The notes beneath the pieces are model-generated. The model was not told where the DNA came from. It saw only the letters and a program-made list of their open reading frames with translations, and searched no databases. The translations under genes and the position numbers were made by a program. Below are positions 7,978 through 15,799 of a DNA stretch of 25,840 bases, one piece after another. The stretch's first letter is position 1. Every line of letters begins with the position of its first letter. This DNA comes from Acidimicrobiales bacterium (GTDB taxonomy: Bacteria > Actinomycetota > Acidimicrobiia > Acidimicrobiales > CADCSY01), in assembly GCA_030447125.1 (NCBI GenBank), contig JAUJLZ010000004.1, positions 3,920 to 29,759 of the forward strand. Reading direction: 5' to 3'.

Positions 7978-8757
7978 CTACTCGCCCACGCTGGTGCCCA
8001 CGGCGTGAAAGCCACCGTCGACGTGGACGATCTCGCCGGTGGTGGCCGGGAACCAGTCGGATAGCAGGGCCACGCAGGACCGGGCCACAGCGTCGGCGTC
8101 GTCGACGTCCCAGCCGAGTGGCGCGCGCCGGGCCCAGACATCCTCAAAGGTGGAGAAACCAGGGATGGAACGGCCGGCGACGGTGCGGATGGGCCCGGCC
8201 GCCACCAGGTTCACCCGGATGCCCCGCTCGCCCAGGTCTCGGGCCAGGTAGCGGCTGGTCGACTCGAAGGCGGCCTTGGCCACGCCCATCCAGTCATAGG
8301 CGGGCCAGGCCACCGAGGCGTCGAAGTCGAGGCCCAGCACGCTGCTTCCCCGCTCCATGAGGGGCAGCACCGCCTCGGTCAGTGCCTTGAGGCTGTAGGC
8401 CGAAACGTGGAGTGCCACCGAGACGTCGTTCCAGCCGGCGGCGAACATGCCCGAGCCCAGGCAGGCAGCAGGGGCGAAGCCGATGGCGTGCACCACGCCG
8501 TCGACGTGGTCCCAGCCCAGCTCGCCCAGGGCCGGGGCCAGGGCGGCCAGGTGATCGGCGTCGGTGACGTCGAGCTCGAGCACGGGCGGCTCGGTGGCCA
8601 GCTTGCGGGCGGTGCGGCGGGTGAGCGACAGGCCCCGCCCGGCGCCGGTGAGCACCAGCTCGGCGCCTTGTTCCTGGCAGCGCACGGCGATGGCATGGGC
8701 GATGGAGTCGTCGGTGAGCACCCCGGTGACCAGGATGTGCTTGCCCTCCAACAACAT
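7978..8757 (-). CDS. fabI: Enoyl-ACP reductase (InhA/FabI type)
   Basis: A 259-residue short-chain dehydrogenase-type enoyl-[acyl-carrier-protein] reductase, the last reduction step of type II fatty-acid elongation. It has an N-terminal nucleotide-binding strand (ILVTGVLTDDSIA), a characteristic DFD segment (F145, equivalent to InhA Phe149), and the catalytic Y-x6-K pair at Y154 and K161 in YDWMGVAKAAFES. This is very like mycobacterial InhA, as is the HAIGFAP segment. The ATG at 8757 is chosen because GGAGGGG lies just upstream; an upstream in-frame extension of 45 residues has no fold support. It is divergent from npdG. The InhA-like match suggests NADH preference, by inference. Confidence 0.93.
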   Translation of the reverse strand: MLLEGKHILVTGVLTDDSIAHAIAVRCQEQGAELVLTGAGRGLSLTRRTARKLATEPPVLELDVTDADHLAALAPALGELGWDHVDGVVHAIGFAPAACLGSGMFAAGWNDVSVALHVSAYSLKALTEAVLPLMERGSSVLGLDFDASVAWPAYDWMGVAKAAFESTSRYLARDLGERGIRVNLVAAGPIRTVAGRSIPGFSTFEDVWARRAPLGWDVDDADAVARSCVALLSDWFPATTGEIVHVDGGFHAVGTSVGE

Positions 8758-8827
8758 GTCCCCTCCGACCCGTTGACCCCGAGACAGGTTAGCCGCGGCC
8801 GACCACGCCGATCCTGGTGCGCCGTCG

Positions 8828-8833
8828 TAGGCT
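8828..8833 (+). promoter_or_regulatory. Putative -10 (TAGGCT) of npdG, leaderless
   Basis: TAGGCT ends 6 nt before the GTG start of npdG, and no Shine-Dalgarno sequence is seen. The 82-bp divergent gap also holds TAACCT on the minus strand (8786-8791), a candidate -10 for fabI with a short leader containing its GGAGGGG site. Confidence 0.45.
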
Positions 8834-8839
8834 GCCACG

Positions 8840-9499
8840 GTGCACATCGCTGTCCTGGGGGGAACGGGGCCTGCGGGCCGCGCCCTGGCCACCCGCCTGG
8901 CCTCCGTCGGCTACGACGTGGTCATCGGCTCCCGGGAGAAGTCGCGGGCCCTCGAGGTGCGTGACGAGCTGGTGGCCAGGTGGCCCGACCGGCCCCTGGC
9001 CCTCGACGGCGCCGGCAATGAACAGGCGGCCGAGGCCGACCTCGTCGTCATCGCCACCCCCTGGGACGCGGCGGCCACCACGGCAAGGTCGGTCGAAGCC
9101 CAGCTCGACGGCAAGGTGGTCGTGTCCATGGCCAACGCCCTGGCCCGGGTGGGCCACGAGTTCCAGCCGCTCGTGCCCCCCCGGGGCTCGGTGGCCGGCA
9201 ACGTCCAGGCCGCCGTCCCCCGGGCCAGGGTGGCCGCCGCCTTCCACCACCTCCCCGCCCGGGAGCTGGCCGCCCTCGGACACGCCATCGACTCCGACGT
9301 GCTCATCTGCTCCGACCACGCCGAGGCCACCGAGGCCACGGCCGAGGTGGTGCGCCACATCCCCGGACTGCGCCCCCTCGACGCCGGCGAGCTGTCCAAC
9401 GCCGCCCCCATCGAGGCCTTTGCCGCCGTGCTGCTCCAGCTCAACGCCCGCTACAAGACCCGCGTGGCCATCAAGCTCACCGGCATCGACGCCACCTAG
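8840..9499 (+). CDS. npdG: NADPH-dependent F420 reductase
   Basis: A 219-residue protein of the F420:NADP+ oxidoreductase family. The N-terminus has a Rossmann motif (IAVLGGTGPAGRALA). A basic patch at GSREKSRA is where NADP phosphate is bound in this family. It also has the VVIATPWDA strand, the VVSMANAL segment and the AAFHHLPA stretch typical of these enzymes. The enzyme moves hydride between NADP(H) and the deazaflavin cofactor F420. Its presence implies an F420-using host. The GTG at 8840 has no ribosome site but a -10-like hexamer 6 nt upstream. mshC follows after 11 nt, so the two redox genes share an operon. Confidence 0.9.
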   Translation: MHIAVLGGTGPAGRALATRLASVGYDVVIGSREKSRALEVRDELVARWPDRPLALDGAGNEQAAEADLVVIATPWDAAATTARSVEAQLDGKVVVSMANALARVGHEFQPLVPPRGSVAGNVQAAVPRARVAAAFHHLPARELAALGHAIDSDVLICSDHAEATEATAEVVRHIPGLRPLDAGELSNAAPIEAFAAVLLQLNARYKTRVAIKLTGIDAT

Positions 9500-9510
9500 C
9501 CACCGGCGCC

Positions 9511-10629
9511 GTGCGTCTCTACGACACCGCCCGCCAGGCCGTCGTGGCCTTCGAGCCACCGCCCGTGGTCGCCATGTACACGTGTGGGATCACGCCGTAT
9601 GACTCCACCCACCTGGGCCACGCCGCCACCTACCTGGCCTACGACGTGCTGGCGCGCCGCCTGCGCGACCTGGGCCATGAGACCCGGGTGGTGCGCAACA
9701 TCACCGACGTCGACGACCCCCTGCTCGACAAGGCCCGCCATCTCGGCGTGCACTACCTCGACCTGGCCGCGGCGGAGACCGCCCGCTTCCAGGGCGACAT
9801 GCGCGACCTGGCCGTCCTGCCCGCCTTCAGCGAACCCCGGGCCACGTCGGCCATCGCCGACATCCGGGGCTTCATCGGCATGGTCCTCGACACCGGCCAC
9901 GCCTACCTGGCCGGCGGGGCCGTCTACTTCGACGTGTCGACGTTCCCCCGCTTCGGCCAGGTCGCCCGTCTGGACGAGGCCACCATGTTGTCGCTGGCGG
10001 CCGAGCGGGGGGGCAACCCCGACGATCCCCACAAGCGCCAGCCCCTCGACTTCGTGCTGTGGCAGCCCTCGAAGGAGGGGGAGCCGGCATGGGAGTCGCT
10101 GTGGGGACCGGGGCGCCCGGGGTGGCACATAGAGTGCTCCACCCTGGCCCTTCGTGAGCTGGGCACCACGGTCGACCTGCACGGGGGCGGGAGCGACCTG
10201 GTGTTTCCCCACCACGAGTGCGAGGCGGCCCAGTCCGAGGCGGTGACCAACGAGCCCTTCGTGCGCCACTGGATGCACACGGCCATGGTCGGCCTCGCCG
10301 GCACCAAGATGTCGAAGTCGCTCGGCAACCTCGTGTTCGTGAGCGACCTGCTCAAGGAGTGGGAGGCCATGGCCATCCGCCTGGCCATCGTGGCGAACCA
10401 CTACCGCTTCGACTGGGACTGGACCGACGCCCTGCTCCCGGCCGCCGCCACCCGGCTCGACCACTGGCGGGCGGCCGGTCCCGGCCAGGGTGGCCTCGAC
10501 GACGTCCGCGCCGCCCTCGACGACGACCTCGACACCCCGGCGGCCGTCGTCGCCCTCGACGCCGCCGCCTCCTCGGGGCGGGGTGTCGGCGCCGGCGCCG
10601 CCCTGTTGGGCATCGACCTCGGCCGGTAG
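9511..10629 (+). CDS. mshC: Cys-GlcN-Ins ligase of mycothiol synthesis (MshC), CysRS-like
   Basis: A 372-residue class I synthetase-like enzyme. It carries the HIGH-type motif HLGH at residues 34-37, the Zn-ligand Cys at 25 and in WHIECS and PHHECE, and KMSKS at 266-270. It is shorter than cysteinyl-tRNA synthetase (about 460 residues) and lacks the C-terminal tRNA-binding part. It also has ITPYD where CysRS normally has a GPTVYD-type segment; both point to MshC, which joins cysteine to GlcN-inositol in mycothiol synthesis. A true but short CysRS is the alternative. The GTG at 9511 follows npdG by 11 nt. Confidence 0.85.
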   Translation: MRLYDTARQAVVAFEPPPVVAMYTCGITPYDSTHLGHAATYLAYDVLARRLRDLGHETRVVRNITDVDDPLLDKARHLGVHYLDLAAAETARFQGDMRDLAVLPAFSEPRATSAIADIRGFIGMVLDTGHAYLAGGAVYFDVSTFPRFGQVARLDEATMLSLAAERGGNPDDPHKRQPLDFVLWQPSKEGEPAWESLWGPGRPGWHIECSTLALRELGTTVDLHGGGSDLVFPHHECEAAQSEAVTNEPFVRHWMHTAMVGLAGTKMSKSLGNLVFVSDLLKEWEAMAIRLAIVANHYRFDWDWTDALLPAAATRLDHWRAAGPGQGGLDDVRAALDDDLDTPAAVVALDAAASSGRGVGAGAALLGIDLGR

Positions 10630-10701
10630 GCGTCTCCACCCCACCCGGAACGCGGTCAGCGTGGGGAAGCAAACGGATCGAGGCTGGCGGGGACCGGCCG
10701 G

Positions 10702-10707
10702 TACCAT
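10702..10707 (+). promoter_or_regulatory. Putative -10 (TACCAT) of thrS, leaderless
   Basis: TACCAT ends 6 nt before the GTG start of thrS, with no ribosome binding site between them. The 84-nt mshC-thrS gap shows no T-box-like or other long structured leader. Confidence 0.45.
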
Positions 10708-10713
10708 CGCCCG

Positions 10714-12657
10714 GTGGCCGACTCCATCTCCGTGACCTTGCCCGACGGCTCGGCCCGCGCCCTGCCCGAGGGAGCCACGGTGGCCGATCTGGCCGCCTCC
10801 ATCGGGTCCCGTCTGGCCAAGGCGGCAGTGGCGGGCATGATCGACGGGGCCGAGGTCGACCTGGCCACCCCGCTGGCCGACGGTGCCGCCGTGTCCATCG
10901 TCACCCAGGACTCAGACGCCGGCCGGGTCGTGTTGCGCCACTCCACCGCCCACGTCTTGGCCCAGGCCGTGCTCGACCTGTTCCCCGGCGCCCACTTCGC
11001 CATCGGGCCGCCCATCGAGGCCGGCTTCTACTACGACTTCGAGTTGCCCGGAGGGGCCACCTTCAGTGACGACGACCTGGACCGCATCGAGGCCCGCATG
11101 CGCGAGATCGTGGCCGAGGCCCAGCCCTTCGTGCGAGAGGAGCACAGCCGCGACGAGGGCCTGGCCCTGTTCGCCGACCAGCCCTACAAGCGCGAGATCA
11201 TCGAGGGCGTCGACGCCGGCGAGGGCGCGCAGGGCAGTGCCGTCAGCGCCTACCGAAACACCGAGCGCTTCGTCGACCTGTGCCGGGGCCCCCACGTGCC
11301 CACCACCAAGCGCCTGGGCCACTTCAAGCTGCAGAAGGTGGCCGGGGCCTACTGGCGGGGCGACGAGCACCGCCCCATGCTCCAGCGCATCTACGGCACG
11401 GCCTGGGAGTCCAAGGCGGCCCTGGCCGCCCACCTGGAGCAGCTGGCCGAGGCCGAGAAGCGCGACCACCGCAAGCTCGGCGCCGAGCTCGACCTGTTCA
11501 GCTTCCCCCCCGAGATCGGCGGGGGCCTGGCCGTGTTCCACCCCAAGGGCGGGCTGGTGCGCAAGGTCATGGAGGACTACTCCCGCGCCGCCCACCTCGC
11601 CGGGGGGTACGAGTTCGTGTCCACCCCGCACCTGGCCAAGTCGTCGCTCTTCGAGCAGTCGGGCCACCTGGAGTGGTACGCCGAGGGCATGTACCCCCCC
11701 ATGGAGCTGGAGGGGGCCACCTACTACCCCAAGCCCATGAACTGCCCCATCCACATGCTCATCTACCGCTCCCAACAGCGGTCGTACCGCCAGCTCCCGC
11801 TGCGCCTGTTCGAGTTCGGCACCGTCTACCGCTTCGAGCGCTCGGGGGTGCTCCACGGCCTGCTGCGGGCCCGGGGCTTCACCCAGGACGACAGCCACAT
11901 CTTCTGCACGCCTGAACAGCTGAGCGATGAGCTGGCCAGCCTCTTGGCCTTCGTGCTGCGGGTGCTGCGGACCTTCGGCTTCGAGCGCTTCGAGGCCGAG
12001 CTGGCCACCCGACCGGAGAAGTTCGTGGGCGAGCCGGCCGAGTGGGACACCGCCACCGAGGCCCTGCGTGGTGCGCTGGAGTCGGCGGGCATCGACTACG
12101 TGGTGGCCGAAGGTGAGGGGGCCTTCTACGCCCCCAAGATCGACGTCCACGTGCGCGACGCCATCGGCCGACGGTGGCAGATGTCGACGCTTCAGGTCGA
12201 CTTCCAACTCGCCAGCCGCTTCCACCTCGACTACGTGGGGGCGGACAACGCCCGCCACGTCCCCCGGATCATCCATCGGGCGCTGTTCGGGTCGATCGAG
12301 CGCTTCTTCGGCGTGTTGGTGGAGCACTACGCCGGGGCCTTGCCCACCTGGTTGGCGCCCGTGCAGGTGCGGGTCCTGCCCGTGGGTGACGACCACGAGG
12401 CCTACGCCCGTGCTGTGGTGGAGCGCCTGGCGGCCGAGGGCCTGCGGGCCGAGCTCGACGATGCGTCGGACACCCTGGGTGGGCGCATCCGCAAGGCCAA
12501 GCTGGAGAAGTTGCCCTGGGTGCTGGTGGTCGGCGACGACGACGTGGCCGGGGCCACCGTGGGCGTGAACGGCCGGGAGGGCGGCGTGGAGCGCGACGTC
12601 GGCATCGACGACTTCGTCGGGCGGCTGCACGTCGAGGCTGCCGTCCCCGCTGGCTGA
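10714..12657 (+). CDS. thrS: Threonyl-tRNA synthetase
   Basis: A 647-residue class II synthetase with full domain order: TGS domain (residues about 1-62), editing/SAD domain with HSTAH at 76-80 and LCRGPH near 188, catalytic core with the zinc-site MNCPIHM near 343, motif 2 around RFERSG near 372, and motif 3 near HRALFGSIERF (about 521). A HGTP anticodon-binding domain ends the protein. It charges tRNA-Thr and edits mischarged Ser-tRNA. Length and motifs are normal. The GTG at 10714 lies 6 nt after a -10-like hexamer. The HIT gene follows almost without a gap, an order also known in mycobacteria (thrS-HIT-pgsA). Confidence 0.97.
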   Translation: MADSISVTLPDGSARALPEGATVADLAASIGSRLAKAAVAGMIDGAEVDLATPLADGAAVSIVTQDSDAGRVVLRHSTAHVLAQAVLDLFPGAHFAIGPPIEAGFYYDFELPGGATFSDDDLDRIEARMREIVAEAQPFVREEHSRDEGLALFADQPYKREIIEGVDAGEGAQGSAVSAYRNTERFVDLCRGPHVPTTKRLGHFKLQKVAGAYWRGDEHRPMLQRIYGTAWESKAALAAHLEQLAEAEKRDHRKLGAELDLFSFPPEIGGGLAVFHPKGGLVRKVMEDYSRAAHLAGGYEFVSTPHLAKSSLFEQSGHLEWYAEGMYPPMELEGATYYPKPMNCPIHMLIYRSQQRSYRQLPLRLFEFGTVYRFERSGVLHGLLRARGFTQDDSHIFCTPEQLSDELASLLAFVLRVLRTFGFERFEAELATRPEKFVGEPAEWDTATEALRGALESAGIDYVVAEGEGAFYAPKIDVHVRDAIGRRWQMSTLQVDFQLASRFHLDYVGADNARHVPRIIHRALFGSIERFFGVLVEHYAGALPTWLAPVQVRVLPVGDDHEAYARAVVERLAAEGLRAELDDASDTLGGRIRKAKLEKLPWVLVVGDDDVAGATVGVNGREGGVERDVGIDDFVGRLHVEAAVPAG

Positions 12658-12659
12658 GC

Positions 12660-13217
12660 GTGACCATCGAGCGGCTGTGGGCGGGCTGGCGCAGCGACTA
12701 CCTCGATGCCCCCGAGACGAGCACCACCGATCCGGCCGGCACCGATCCGGCCGGCACCCATGCGGCCGGCACGGGGTCGGGTGACGTCGACGCCTGCGTG
12801 TTCTGCCGCATCCTGGCCAGCGGCCAGCCCGACGAGGCGACCTACGTGGTGTGGCGGGGCGACCATGTCGTCGCCATCCTCAACGCCTACCCCTACACCA
12901 GCGGCCACCTGATGCTGATGCCCATCCGCCACGTGGCCGACCTCGAGGCGCTCGACGCCGACGAGGGCCAGGAGCTGTGGGCAGCCATCACCACCGCCGC
13001 CCGCGCCGTGAAGGCGGCCTACCAGCCGGGTGGGCTCAACGTGGGGGCCAACCTGGGCCGAGCCGGTGGCGCCGGCATCCCCGGCCATCTCCACGTGCAC
13101 TGCCTGCCCCGCTGGAACGGCGACACCAACTTCATGACCACGGTGGCCGAGGCCCGGGTGCTACCCGAGGCCTTGCCCACCACCTGGTCCCGCCTCCGGG
13201 CCGCGTGGCCCTCCTAA
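12660..13217 (+). CDS. HIT-family nucleotide hydrolase/phosphorylase
   Basis: A 185-residue histidine-triad protein with the catalytic HLHVH at residues 143-147, a CVFC pair near residue 45 that probably binds zinc, and the GHLMLMPIRHV strand typical of the family. HIT proteins cleave dinucleoside polyphosphates or related nucleotide conjugates. The mycobacterial protein after thrS is of the Ap4A-phosphorylase type. The GTG start at 12660 is 2 nt after the thrS stop, so it is translationally coupled. The N-terminal linker contains three 15-bp tandem units (12729-12773) encoding DPAGT, DPAGT and HAAGT. The stop codon lies within a -10-like hexamer for the next gene. Confidence 0.92.
   Translation: MTIERLWAGWRSDYLDAPETSTTDPAGTDPAGTHAAGTGSGDVDACVFCRILASGQPDEATYVVWRGDHVVAILNAYPYTSGHLMLMPIRHVADLEALDADEGQELWAAITTAARAVKAAYQPGGLNVGANLGRAGGAGIPGHLHVHCLPRWNGDTNFMTTVAEARVLPEALPTTWSRLRAAWPS
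12729..12773 (+). repeat. 15-bp tandem repeat, three units, inside the HIT gene
   Basis: Two identical 15-bp units (12729-12743, 12744-12758) and a third diverged unit (12759-12773) encode a Pro/Ala/Gly/Thr linker between the N-terminal helix and the HIT core. Unit number could vary without breaking the frame. Confidence 0.8.
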
Positions 13218-13220
13218 CCT
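13215..13220 (+). promoter_or_regulatory. Putative -10 (TAACCT) overlapping the HIT stop
   Basis: TAACCT includes the TAA stop of the HIT gene and ends 8 nt before the ATG at 13229. No good Shine-Dalgarno sequence is seen before that ATG, so a leaderless transcript is plausible. Confidence 0.35.
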
Positions 13221-13228
13221 TGGCCAGC

Positions 13229-13804
13229 ATGGCTGTTGGCGACGAACACGGGGAGCACGCCGCCGGCAGCGACGAGGACGACGCCAAGCACGACGGCGAG
13301 GTGCGGGACAGCTTGCCCGAGGATCTCGACGTCTCCGGCTACGTCGGTACCGTCACCTTCCCCGACAACTCCCGCCGACGCATCCCCGGCTTCCTCTACC
13401 TCGCCACCGCCGCCGTGTGCCTTGCCGTGTGGGCGCTGGCCGGCGACGACGCCGTCTTGGTCAACGACGGCTATCTGGCGGTCGCAGTGGTTCTGGCCGC
13501 CTTCGGCACCTACTGCATCTCCGCCGGTTGGCCCCTCGGGGTGGACGCCACCGAGGCCCTGGTGGAGGCCACCAAGCAGGTCGGCTTCCCGGTCGGCCAC
13601 GCCTCGGCCTCTCTCGGTTGGCGAGGGCTGAGGAGCCGGCCCACCTGGCGCATCCTCGTCTACTCCGCCGAGGAGCCGCCCCGCCAGCGGGGCCTGGTGC
13701 TGGTCGACGCCGTCGACGGCACCGTGCTGGAGCACTTCGTGGAGGACAACCCCGAGGACTGGTCGCAGCACCGAGTAGGCAAATCCGCAGGTCAAGACAC
13801 ATAG
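13229..13804 (+). CDS. Hypothetical two-TM membrane protein
   Basis: A 191-residue protein I do not recognise. An acidic, polar N-terminus (residues 1-50) is followed by two hydrophobic segments, around GFLYLATAAVCLAVWAL and YLAVAVVLAAFGTYC. A cytoplasmic-type C-terminal domain of about 110 residues follows, with beta-like strands (WRILVYSAEE, GLVLVDAVDG). The ATG at 13229 is the first start after the HIT stop. It is the last gene with chromosomal context before the integrase. Its final residues, after SQH, lie in less GC-rich DNA and could have been altered by element insertion. Confidence 0.72.
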   Translation: MAVGDEHGEHAAGSDEDDAKHDGEVRDSLPEDLDVSGYVGTVTFPDNSRRRIPGFLYLATAAVCLAVWALAGDDAVLVNDGYLAVAVVLAAFGTYCISAGWPLGVDATEALVEATKQVGFPVGHASASLGWRGLRSRPTWRILVYSAEEPPRQRGLVLVDAVDGTVLEHFVEDNPEDWSQHRVGKSAGQDT

Positions 13805-13830
13805 AACCACAAGCACAGCGCTCGGTCAAG

Positions 13831-13836
13831 TACAAT
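13831..13836 (+). promoter_or_regulatory. Putative -10 (TACAAT) of the integrase
   Basis: TACAAT matches the TATAAT consensus at five of six positions and ends 7 nt before the GTG start, giving a likely leaderless mRNA. Two GGTCAAG heptamers, 13790-13796 and 13824-13830, lie 34 bp apart just upstream and could be integrase or regulator arm sites. Confidence 0.5.
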
Positions 13837-13843
13837 CCTTCGT

Positions 13844-14755
13844 GTGGCCGTGGACGAGGCGAATCAAGCGATGCTCGAGTCCTGGGAACTGGCCCTCCAC
13901 CGCAAGCGGCCTCGCACCGTCGTCCACTACCTGAGCGAGGTCTCCCGCTTCGCCCGGTGGCTAGCCGAACACCAGCGCCCCGCCGGTACTCCCGGCGACC
14001 TCGCAGCAGTCACCAAGCGCGACGCCGAGTCGTGGATCGCCGGCCAGCGCGCGCAAGGGCTGTCCGGGAACACCATCCGCAACCGGTGGGTGGCACTGCG
14101 GAGCTTCTACGGCTGGGCCGAGGCTGAGGAGGAGATCGCCGAGAGCCCCTTCGCCCGGATCGTGGTCGACCGACCCGACACCCCCGCGCCTGCCACTCTC
14201 ACCGACGCCGAGCTCGGCGCTTTGCTCGACGCCTGCAAGGGCTCGACCTTCGACGACCGCCGCGACCTGGCCCTGATTCGCCTCCTGGCCGGGACCGGGT
14301 TGCGAGCAAGCGAGCTGGTCGGCCTGGCCCTCGACGACATCGACCTCGCCAACAGGATCGCCCGGGTGGAGGGCAAGGGGGGCCGCTACCGCGTCGTCCG
14401 GTTCGACCCTGCCACCGCCTTGGCCCTCGATCGCTACAAGCGGGTCCGGGCCCGGCACCGGTACGCCTCCCGCCCTGAGCTGTGGATCGGCTTCCGAGGA
14501 CCGCTGAGCCGCAAGGGCCTCGGGCCCATCCTCGAGCGCAGGGCAGCCAAGGCCGGCCTCGAGCGCAAGATCTGGCCCCACCTGCTGCGCCACGGCTTCG
14601 CCGACCGCTTCCTCGCTGCTGGGGGACAGGAGGGCGACCTGCTGCGCCTCGGTGGGTGGTCCGATCCGTCCGTCATGCGCCGCTATGGCGCCGCTCGGGC
14701 CCAGGATCGGGCGCTCGCTGCCTACGACGATGTGAACCCGCTGGGGGACCTGTGA
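13844..14755 (+). CDS. Tyrosine recombinase / phage integrase
   Basis: A 303-residue tyrosine recombinase with an N-terminal SAM-like core-binding domain (residues 8-95) and a C-terminal catalytic domain. Catalytic residues visible are R154 (GTGLRASEL), K178 (EGKGG), H246 and R249 (HLLRHGF), W272 in the position often held by His (GGWSD), and the nucleophile Y281 (MRRYG). It would integrate and excise the element. It differs from housekeeping XerC/D, which end in LGH...YTH-type motifs. The GTG at 13844 is 7 nt from a -10-like TACAAT. The next gene starts inside its stop codon. Confidence 0.92.
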   Translation: MAVDEANQAMLESWELALHRKRPRTVVHYLSEVSRFARWLAEHQRPAGTPGDLAAVTKRDAESWIAGQRAQGLSGNTIRNRWVALRSFYGWAEAEEEIAESPFARIVVDRPDTPAPATLTDAELGALLDACKGSTFDDRRDLALIRLLAGTGLRASELVGLALDDIDLANRIARVEGKGGRYRVVRFDPATALALDRYKRVRARHRYASRPELWIGFRGPLSRKGLGPILERRAAKAGLERKIWPHLLRHGFADRFLAAGGQEGDLLRLGGWSDPSVMRRYGAARAQDRALAAYDDVNPLGDL

Positions 14756-15333
14756 CTCCCGGCGAACCGGCTATGAGTCTCGAACGGATACGAGCCGAGG
14801 TGCTGGCCCGTCATGACCGTCAGGAGGCTGGTCGAGCAGCCCTAGCCGAGATCTGCACATACGACGTAACGTCGGAGCCCGTCTGGGTGTTCTGCACCCG
14901 GTGCGATGAGGTGTTGGCCAGGCTGTACGAGCTGCCCGACGACCGCCTGGTGTTCGTATCAAGGATCGAGTTCATTGCCTCGGACCTGCTCAGCACCACG
15001 CCGTGGATGCGAGACGAGTTGGTGGCCGCCCTGCCCGGCGCGCCAGGCCAGATCATGAACGACGACGCCAATCTCGAGGCCGAGTGGCGCCGGCTGGTGG
15101 TCGACCCGCCGCTCGTTCAAGAAACCAACGGTGGTCGGTGGCTCAAGAATACCCCGCCCCAGTATGTGGTCGACGTTGTGAACCTGCCACCCCGGCTAGG
15201 TCGCGACTTCACGCCTGACCTGTGGGTGCGGTGCAAGAACCACAGGTACCCGAGAACGGTGGACCACAAGACCCTGCGAGCCGCCGGGTTGCGGGCGCGC
15301 AGCACAGGGAAGCGCCAGCGCCTCACCGCCTGA
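14752..15333 (+). CDS. Hypothetical protein with putative Cys/His metal site
   Basis: About 193 residues, not recognised. A CTRC pair near the N-terminal third (FCTRCDEVLARLY) and a later CKNH (VRCKNHRYPRT) could form a zinc site, since both have the C-x2-C/H spacing. The rest is mixed helix and strand. The GTG at 14752 overlaps the integrase stop (GTGA) behind a GGGGGAC ribosome site, implying coupling to the integrase; the ATG at 14773 is the alternative. The position right after the integrase suggests an accessory or regulatory role, by inference only. Confidence 0.65.
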   Translation: MTPGEPAMSLERIRAEVLARHDRQEAGRAALAEICTYDVTSEPVWVFCTRCDEVLARLYELPDDRLVFVSRIEFIASDLLSTTPWMRDELVAALPGAPGQIMNDDANLEAEWRRLVVDPPLVQETNGGRWLKNTPPQYVVDVVNLPPRLGRDFTPDLWVRCKNHRYPRTVDHKTLRAAGLRARSTGKRQRLTA

Positions 15334-15446
15334 CGAGATCCACCACCCGTCGTCAACGCAGTGCTACCGTTTTGCACAACTAGTGAGGCCGTGGGGACCT
15401 ACCCCGGGACGTTCCACCCTGGCGATGGTGGACACCTGGAGTCGCC

Positions 15447-15716
15447 ATGCCCAAACAGGGCCTTACCCCCGCCGAGCGCAGCCTTCGAGGTCGCGCCGCC
15501 GCCCACCAGCTCCACGCCACGCACGATTCCCGGGAGCTAACCGCCCCGGCCCGAGCGGCCTTTCTTGCCCGCTTTGAGCGTGAAGTCGATCCCGACGGCG
15601 TGCTTCCCGAGCCCGAGCGCCTGCGCCGGGCCGAGCACGCTCGCAAGGCCCACTTCCTCGGCCTCGCCCTCAAGTCGGCGCGCGCCCGTCGCAAGGGGTC
15701 CGCCGATGCTGCTTGA
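15447..15716 (+). CDS. Small conserved mobile-element protein
   Basis: An 89-residue, highly charged helical protein beginning MPKQGLTPAERSLRGR. From general knowledge, similar short proteins with the LTPAERSLRGR...HA start and a FEREVDPDGVLPE centre recur in actinobacterial integrated elements and prophages, without assigned function. The ATG at 15447 has GGAG 6 nt upstream. The 113-nt gap before it (15334-15446) shows no gene, only a possible promoter-like TACCGT near 15364. A hairpin follows the gene. Confidence 0.7.
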   Translation: MPKQGLTPAERSLRGRAAAHQLHATHDSRELTAPARAAFLARFEREVDPDGVLPEPERLRRAEHARKAHFLGLALKSARARRKGSADAA

Positions 15717-15727
15717 CCCTGTACGCG

Positions 15728-15759
15728 GCAGCACCCCGGTAGCGGAACCGGGGCACTGC
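15728..15759 (+). terminator. Interrupted hairpin between two element genes
   Basis: A 7-bp stem CCCCGGT/ACCGGGG (15734-15740 with 15747-15753) with a 6-nt loop is extended by GCAG/CTGC (15728-15731 with 15756-15759) across a symmetrical CA/CA internal loop. It sits 12 nt after a stop codon and 41 nt before the next start. It could be a terminator or an operator; there is no U-tract. Confidence 0.45.
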
Positions 15760-15799
15760 GAAGGACGCTCGTCAGCCGCACAGCTTGAGGAGGTCGTCA

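Noticed and set aside
10630..10713. T-box or other leader upstream of thrS
   Set aside because: The gap is only 84 nt, shows no specifier or antiterminator-like structure, and a leaderless start fits better.
10912..12630. Long open minus-strand frame opposite thrS
   Set aside because: thrS motifs are intact on the plus strand; in DNA this GC-rich the antisense frame stays open through codon bias, and its product is low-complexity Gly/Val/His sequence.
13805..13843. tRNA fragment as integration target
   Set aside because: No tRNA-like acceptor stem or T-loop sequence (GGTTCGAATCC-type) is present near the integrase.
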